DNA from: Sphaerolaimus hirsutus
Taxonomy: Eukaryota; Nematoda; Chromadorea; Monhysterida; Sphaerolaimidae
Assembly (NCBI GenBank): GCA_964036195.1
Contig: OZ038458.1
Coordinates: forward strand, 12,909,832-12,973,831
Reading direction: 5' to 3'
Length of the DNA: 64,000 nt
Each line of letters starts with the position of its first letter. Position 1 is the first letter of the stretch. Position numbers and translations under genes: made by a program. The notes beneath the pieces are model-generated. The model saw nothing but the letters and a program-made list of their open reading frames with translations, was not told where the DNA came from and made no database searches. Positions 51,601 through 60,600 of this stretch are shown here, piece after piece.

Positions 51601-54600
51601 GCCAACCCTAATGCACACACTAGTTTTTTGCCGAAATTTTGAAAATTTGGAAAACTCGTAGATCACAAATGAACCCATTTCAGTTTTCCGAAATGAGTAC
51701 TTTTCAATCACCGTGACCTCATTCTGGTAAACTCAAAGCTGGTGTATGAGGTTTAAAAATTCCAGGACTCCAAATTCTAATCACTTTTTATCATTCACAA
51801 TTTCGGAACATTTGTTTATTTACGCTTAAATTCAGAGAAACAGCGAAGTCTATCTACCGTACTTCCTGGAAATACCCCCAGGGGGTTTATTATTTCGCCA
51901 GCAAATTTAGAGGGGGGGTTGATTTGAGAGGGAGGGCTTATTCGAGGGGGTCTTATAATTTCGTCTGTAATTTTCGTAAAGGGTCGTAGTGTGTAGCTGC
52001 GATGCAAGTTGGGAGCGATAAATACATCATGTACATTGCATACATGATCTACCTTAGTCCAGACGGGGGGGGTATTTCGAGGAAATACGGTATTTACATA
52101 CAACCAAAAAATTCGGGAACATGTAAATACACGAAAATGACGCGATAAAAATATTTTCCCCTTGACTGATTACCTTTTTTCAAACCATAAAAGTTTTTGA
52201 CTGCAATTTCTTTTAACTGAAAAAATCAAAGGTTACGAAAACTTTACGTAACCGTATATTTTTTACATATCACTTCTACGTGATAAGCTTGCAAAACCAA
52301 TGATACCCTAATACAGCATAAGCGCAAGCGCTAAATTTTAACTGCACCGGCATTTTTGGGGAGATGCGATGCGGCGCGCGGATGACCCCAAAGCGGGGCA
52401 GATATGCGGCAAAGATGCGGCCTATTATGAACTGTCACGTCTAATTAGCCGCGAGCTACAACAACGCGTCGCGATCACAGCAATATCTCAATCACGGGCC
52501 TAGGGTTGGCCGATGTTTTTTTCAAACGTTTTTTATTTAAAAAAAACGTTTTTTAATTAATAAAAAAACACGATGTCCGAAACGTTTTTTTTCAACATCG
52601 TCCAAAATTTTTTGTACTAAGCACTAGGTATTTTGCAAAATTTGTGCGCGCAAGCGCGCAATTTCACACACAAATTGACAATGGTGGTTATTTTAATTGG
52701 TTTTGTGGCATTTTTAGTATCAAAGCATCCATTTCTATGTGCTACCATGGGTTATAACAACCTCCTTTTATAACTTTGATTGATCACTATTCCGTGCCAA
52801 ACTTAACTTGAAGTCACGAAAAATCAACTTTAAGGCGATACATGAACATGTAGACAAAAAATGGACATTCTTGACACAAATCACCACGTATAATGCTATC
52901 CCATGGCTCCACTATTTATGGCTCCACTATATGGTCATATATAACATCACAGAGTATTGCCACTTGTCTGATATACCTATATATGTTGACACAAGGCCAT
53001 ATCTGGGAGCTTTAAAAAAACGTTGTTTTTTAATTAAAAACTTTTTTTCCAACCCTACGAGGGCCACATTCCCCACATGATCACATCGCATAGTTTATTA
53101 ATGTATACACATGATACGCGGGAACGCGCAGTTTAGAAAATTGCCGATTCAATTGATTATTGAGCGAGTTATTGACGCAATCAGGCGGGGCAACTGAGAA
53201 TGCGGGCAGAGTGATTATCAGCCGGGAACGAACGTACCCCGAGGTCGTTGAGCGTGGCGGCGCTGGTCTTGCGTCTGGAAGCGCGCAGCGACTGCACCCT
53301 GCTGATCATGCCGGCCAAGTCCAACCCGGCGATGATGGAGCCCTTCCTGCCGCGCTGCGTGTGCGACTGCGACTGCGACCGCTTGCTCGACCTGTTCCGA
53401 TGGCTGCGTCTCAGCGCGTCCTGCTGAGTAGACCGGCCGCTCAGCACGCGCGACAGCATGCTCTGCTTGCCCGCGTGGCTGTGCACGGTGGCGTGCGCCG
53501 GCGCCAACGCCAGGTGCGTCTGGCTCGACCGCTTCACGATGGCCGACGTGGCGCCGGGCGACTTGGGCCCGTTGGTCGTCTCCACGTCCTCCATGGTGGG
53601 CGGCAGCAACGTATTCAACGTGGGGCGCATCAACGTCAACTCGCTCGTGGGCGCCACCGGGTGGCTGCCGTCCAAGCAGCTTCTCATGCTTATGAAATCG
53701 TCGTTCGCTTGAGGGACCTGTGTGAAATTTGGCAACTCTGCACGGCTAGACTCCTGCATCCAAGTACGGGCGCCATTCAAAGATGCAACGTAAATAAAGT
53801 GACCTGCGGCAGATTGGAGTGCTGCCTCTTGATGAAGCTGGCCTCGTTCCTGACTCTGTCGTCGGTGGCCTCGTCCTCCTGACGCTGCGTGTGGCGCGAC
53901 ACGCTGCAGTCGCTCATGGGCGCCGCCGTGTCGTCGGTAACTTCCACGGTGGGTATGACGAGCGGCGGCATCGGCGTGGCCAGCTTCTTCTCGCGTCTCA
54001 CGTCACGCTTGTGCGCGTTTCTCTCCGCTATGCCGACGATCATGTCGCGCATGTCGTCGGGGTTGTCGCTTTTGGGCACGTGCCGCCGATGGCGATGGGC
54101 CAGGGCGTCCGCTCGCAGCTCGCGAATGTCGCCCGATTTTGACATGGTGTCCGGCAGCGCAAGGCACTCTTGACTCTTGAGACAGCTAGGTATGTAGTAT
54201 GCACAAATCGCAGATCATGGACTCACTCGGGATTACATAAAGACATCCTGCGAAGTAATAACACTGTAACAAATTTGAATAACAGCGGATTACGAAGGAA
54301 TTTTGAGCGCATTGGGGAGCTGTCCGGGACAAGTGATAGCGTGTCCATTGGGCATCAATCAAGTAGAGGAAAAAACGTGGAAAACGCACTCATTCGTGCC
54401 ATAGTTCGTATTTCTTGAAAATAAAAAAATATCGAATGTCCCAGAGTCCTAGATAAACAGAAACGAGATCGTAATAAAAGTAAGAACGTGTCATTGAAAT
54501 AGCACGATCTCGGCAAGAAGCAGTCACATCTAGGTGTTCGTGCGAAAGAAAAAATGCATTGCAGCACTGATAATGTACTTATGAGACAGCAAAGGCATAT

Positions 54601-57600
54601 AAATACAGGAAAAGCCGCATTTTGGAACAATTCTGCTTCTATTATCAGCAGCGACGCGGCAGTGGGAAAATTGCGGCGTCACTGCTAATTGGCCGCGCTG
54701 CAAGGTCATGTGGTATGTTTTAAGAAATTTTGTCTGCGCTTTGTTCGCTTTGATGGAAGTTTAATTGGTTGAAACCAGTAAGCGATTAAGTTGTCTTCGT
54801 TGTCAGAAGAGGTACACTTGTAAAAACCTTAAAAAATTTAAATTGAGGCTGCAGCGAAGCACTCACTAAATATGTAACAGCATAATGCCACTGGATGAAT
54901 ACTGGCTGCGAGTATGAATTACATACATTTCAATGCAAATGACAGGTATGTGTTCACATCTCTACTTACATCAACTTGAGCGGAGATGATAGTCTCACAT
55001 GCGGAAGTGACCCTTTCCCACCCCCCCCCCACCCAAAAAAAAATGCGTCGAGCGATTGAGCTTTTTGAAACTTAAAAAGTTTTTTATCATATGAATTCAC
55101 TACTATTTTTTAAACATTTACATTCATCGTCCGGTGGTCTGTGCAGACTCGCCTGCTAGTAGCCGGAGGGGTTTTAGAAGAGAGTTAACCCACAAATCGA
55201 TCAGCTATCTATCTATCCCGGTGGCCGATAAGGTTTTTTTATCTATCAGGGGGCGAATCTTTTTGGCAGATTTTTGCCATTTTACATCTGCAAAATCGCA
55301 GTTTCTATCATTCTTCAAAATCACCATTTCATGTGTTTCATTGCCTATTTTGTGTACTATATAAATAATGTTTATATAACTATTTTTCATCTACTTACCT
55401 ATTTTTTCCTTCTATACCTTGGCAAAGCCTATAAATTGAACCCCCGCGAATTCTCCCCCCCCCCAAAAAAAAACAAAACAACAACAACAATAAACAAACA
55501 AAAATTCAGCTAGCTATCCCTCCGGAGGAGCGATTTACATCTATGTGAACCCCCGCGGGGGTCCAAATCTACAAAACCCCTGCATTGTGATCCCAGCTTA
55601 CTAACAGGAATTGGGAGGACGAAAAATAATTTCAGTTGTCCAAATCAGAATGGGGAACTGAATATCAAGTACCATAAATAGCCACTGGCTCGGGCAGTAG
55701 CACTGATTTGTTTATGAAAACAAGACAACAAACAGGTCAGCGAACTGCGAATATAGCAGCTAAACCGAAAATTGATGCGTCAGTGACGAAGTGGTGATTT
55801 TGGGGTAAAATATGTACACAAACATAAAATTAGTGTTTATGTGTCACATGCATTCACACATCAAACTGGCTGAAACAGGTCAAAACAACGAGCGGCGGCA
55901 ACAATAACAACAGCTGCGCCGATGCGTCCGTCAACTGTAGTTTCCGATCACCAGTCCAATATTGTATTTAGCGGAAAACCAGGTGTCAACTAATGTCTGC
56001 CAAATTGTCTCGGATTTAATACACCGCCTTTGGCGGCGGTTCACGTTTCACGCCAGCTGAATGAACATCACAACGCGTCCCGCGGAGGCGAAACTTTTGC
56101 GAGAGTGAAAAACAAACGGTGTTGGTAAGCGCTTCAGGTAAATGGAGTAATGGTAAAAACAAGAATCTGGCAGAAAGGTTAAAACTGCATCTTGCATCTT
56201 TTAGATGAACTGTGTCTATCGTCAAATCTGCCAAAACTAGCTACATAAATATTCACGCGTACAATTTCTGGAGGTCTGCCATTCTTGCCTCCGCAACCAC
56301 TCCAACTGACTGGAAACCCAGGACTCAGGGGTTCAAGATCTGGGAACCCCTGAAAAATTGCGAAATGAACATAATGACTATAAATATTTTGTGAAATTGA
56401 CTTGAAAAACCACAACAACATCGAACCACTTTAAGCATGATGTTTGTTCGTTCATGGTGTTTATCCAGCGGGTGAATCCACTATAACATGTTGTGTACTT
56501 TAACATGTTGTGGAATCTAACCTGCCACCATGTGAATCTGACATGTTGTGGAAACTGACATGCCAAAAGGTGGATGTTACATGTTCAGTGTGAATGTAAC
56601 ATGCCAAACCCAAAGGTGAAACTAACATGCAAAGCATGAAACTGACATGCCCTGCACATATGGTCACAATGCATCTGCTGCACAGCGCTGTTGTTGAGAG
56701 AGACTTTTGTGGTCTTGCAGTATAGCAAGAAAGTTAACAATATTGTGTATTTTTAATGCATATAGTTTTCGCCAAATTTACCCCATTTGTGCAGTAAATT
56801 AAGCATACATTTTACTGAAAATTCTGATGGAAAATAACTGTCTAAAATGAATAAAGAACAAAATAATGAAAAAATCTCTTTAAGTACTTTTCGAATTTTT
56901 GAACATTTTTCGATTATTTTTTTCCACGTAAATATTGCATTTTCAAATTCTTATAGAAAAAATTGGGTTTTTTCGAGGGGGGAAATTTTCATCATATTCA
57001 ATTATTATTTATATTTCAATCAATTAATTTTATAAAATCAAATTGAAATTAAAAATTGAAAATTCCAAAATTTTATGGAATATTTCAATTTTTGAATTGA
57101 CACCTTGACAAACATGGTGAGTGATAACAACCAATCTCTGATGAAACATGATCATTTCATGCAAGTGAGACTTGTCTTGCAACTGCCGGGCATGTCAGTT
57201 TCACGCTTCGCATGTTAGATTCACCTTTGAGCTTGTCATGTTACTTTTACGTTGGACATGTCACATGTTACATTCACCTTTTAGCATGTCAGATTCCCAT
57301 GGCGGCATGTTACTTTCCACAACATGTCAGAATGACCACACTCTTATCCAACGCAGAATATTTACATGCGATCCAGTTGAACTTTGGCATGAATTTCACG
57401 TGTCGCTGTCACCGTCCATTTGAATGCCCATGTGAAATAGAATCTGACAGGCCGTTTTGCATGAAATGACCATTTGATCGGTCAAACACAGGACGCGGTA
57501 CAAAAAAAATGTTTACGAATTGGCATATTCGTTACACTACACGTCTGGAATTGCAATGATTCATAATTCGTCTATCGAGGGACACACAACAGGCAAAAAA

Positions 57601-60600
57601 TATATCAAAGGTAATCCCCCGCTAGGGATGGAAAAAAAACGTTTTTAACGACCCCGTTTTTTAAAAAGTTTTTTTTTAAAGCTGCCAAAGATTATTATGA
57701 AACGAAATATACAGGTATATCAGACAACTGCCAGTACTTTGGTATGTAAATTAGAAATATAGAAAAGCTGTGGTGGATCCATAAAGCTACTAGAGAAGAC
57801 TGTCCCCAAAAAACCGTTTCGTTTACTTTTTTTAAAAACTTTTTAAACGGGGTCGTTGAAAGAAGGGGTTTTCATCATAATTATCTCTAACCCTAGTCAA
57901 GCAGTGGTTATGAAGAAATATTAAGCACTAATGAATCTTGAAGCGAGCGAGGCACGGTAACGAAGAAAGATGCGCGATTGGAAAATAGAAAAAGGAAAAA
58001 AACAACTAAAAGCCATGAACGAACATAAAAGCATGAAAGTGCATTATGTTCGCATCATTGGAGCGAGACTATTATGTAACTAAAATAATGTGAAATTTAA
58101 ATAGATTAAAATGACGACATGGCTATGTGGACCATTAAGTAGGTTTTCCCGAATTCTAGCAAACTGTGACTAAAAAAAAAAAAAATGTCAATAAATATCT
58201 AAATATAATGGGATGGGAAGTTGTGAAGATACCTAAACTATGTGAAGATATAACAGAGAAAAAAAATCAGAAAATGCATGGCGATGAAAATTTCGTGTTC
58301 GTTGCATATCTGGTTAAATGAATCGTGAAAGATGATAACAAGCGAAGTATTTATTTGGTCTGTAAATACGGAGGAATACCGACGCAGTCACGCAAACGAA
58401 GCTGATAAATTTGCATGCCATGTGCTGAGCCATTTCTAAATGCATAAACACGGGACTGGATTCTAGCGGGAGCCCCAGAGTCCGACGAAATGTCTGTATT
58501 TTTCAGACTACGTCTCAGTTTGCTCAAATTGTCTGTTTTAACACATATTTCATGCCAATTGGTGATCTATTTTTGTTAGCAATTTTTCACGTATCTAAGC
58601 TATTTATTTTACCCCCATTTTCAGCATTTTCTTTTTAGCCACGCTTGTCTTCTGCCCATTGAAAAAGGCTACACATTCAACCCCCTGTAACCGCTCCCCC
58701 AAGAACAATACAGCTAACCCTTGAGGAGCGGTCTACTAAATATATAAATCCCCGAAAAAGTAAAAATCTTATAGACCCCTGCAGCTATGACTTTCCATGG
58801 TGGTATACAAAATACGAACACGCTTTTATCTTGCCGTAATAAGCCCCCAACACGCTAGTTGACATCGACACCAAATGTCAACTGGTTCACAGCCCAATTC
58901 AAAGGTTGTATTTGAACGTTGACGAACGGTGGTTCGTCGGATCGTCAGCAAGCTTTTTATTGGGATGGGAACCAGTTGACATTTGGTGACGATCTCAACG
59001 AGCGTGTGGGGGGTCATAAGAACCTATACTCAGCAGACATCATACTTAGTATGGAAACCTACCATAATGAACCATCTTAATAATGAACCAAAAATTAATA
59101 ATTAATTACGAAATTTATCACACGATTTTATTCATAAATTATGGTAGGATTAGGGTTGGCCGATGTTTTTTTAAAAACGTTTTTTATTAAAAAAAACGTT
59201 TTTTTTTTAAAAACATGACGTCTGAAATGTTTTTTTTTTTTAAAAACATCGACCGAAATTTTTAGTACTAAGCACTAGGTATTTTGCAAAATTTTTGCGC
59301 GCGAGCACGCAATTTCACACACAAATTGACATTGGTGGTTGTTTTCATTGGTTTTGTGGCATTTTTAGTATCAAAGTATCCATTTATATATGCTACCATG
59401 GGTAAATAAGCCGTCATATGTTGCTGTAGTATAAAATATTGAGGTAATGTGCTTCCATGTACCTCCACAGTGTGTAAATGCACTCCCAAAGTAACATCCT
59501 CGTTTAATAACCTTGTTTGATCACTATTCCGTGCCAAACTTTACCTGAAGTCACGAACATTTGACTATAAGGCGATATATGAACAATATGTCGACGAAAA
59601 ATGGATATTTTTGACACAAATCACCACTTATAATGCTATCCCATGGCTCCACAGACATACTATGGTCATATATAACATCACAGAGTATTGCCACTGTCTG
59701 ATATACCTATATATGTTGACACAAGGTTATATCTGGGAGCTTTTAAAAAAAACGTTTTTTATTTAAAAAAAACGTTGTTTTTTTTTAAAAAAACGCTTTT
59801 TTTTAAACAAAACATCGAGTTAAAAAAAACTTTTTTTTTCCAACCCTAGGTAGGATTCTGCACATACTTTGCGGTCCGCCGGGTATGGCAAAAAATTTAT
59901 AAACTAGAAAAAAATACAAGCGCCTCTACGGGATTTTTTCACGGTGTCTTTCTTTAAACATTTTTAAAAATAGACATCGAAACAGTTTTTTAAAACCACA
60001 TCCAAATTTTGTAGTACTTATGCACTATGTATTTTGCAAATTGTTTGCGCGGAAGCGCGCCATTTTGCAAACAAATTACTATTGGTGGTTGTTTTAATTG
60101 GTTTAGTTGCATTTTTAGTGTAAAAACATTCATTTTTATATACCGTAATTCGTCGAAATACCCTCAGGGGGTTTAATTTTTCAGGGTGAAAATTTTGAGG
60201 GGGTATTTCGATGGGGGGGTGATTCGACGGTGTTTACTATTTCGTCAGAAATTTTTGTGAAATTCACGGTAAATAATACGCTGCATCATACCCAAAACCG
60301 GTAATTAAAGTGACCAACAAAAGTATTTCGAGGGAGTTAATTCAAGCGGCGGTATTTGGAGGAAATGCGGTAATTAGTATTCATGTAATATGTTAGTGTA
60401 GTAGATAGGATAAACAACACATTTTTTTCAACGACCTGGTTGTTGTTTTGAGTTTTTTTTGTTTCTAAGAACGGTTGTTGTTTTTTAAATATTCAAAGGG
60501 CATGGACACAATTTTGCACACCTCCCGCAAAAAAATTGTTACACTCCCCACAAAATTACTATAAAAAGCGCCATCTTTGGTAGGGTGGCAGACGACTCGG

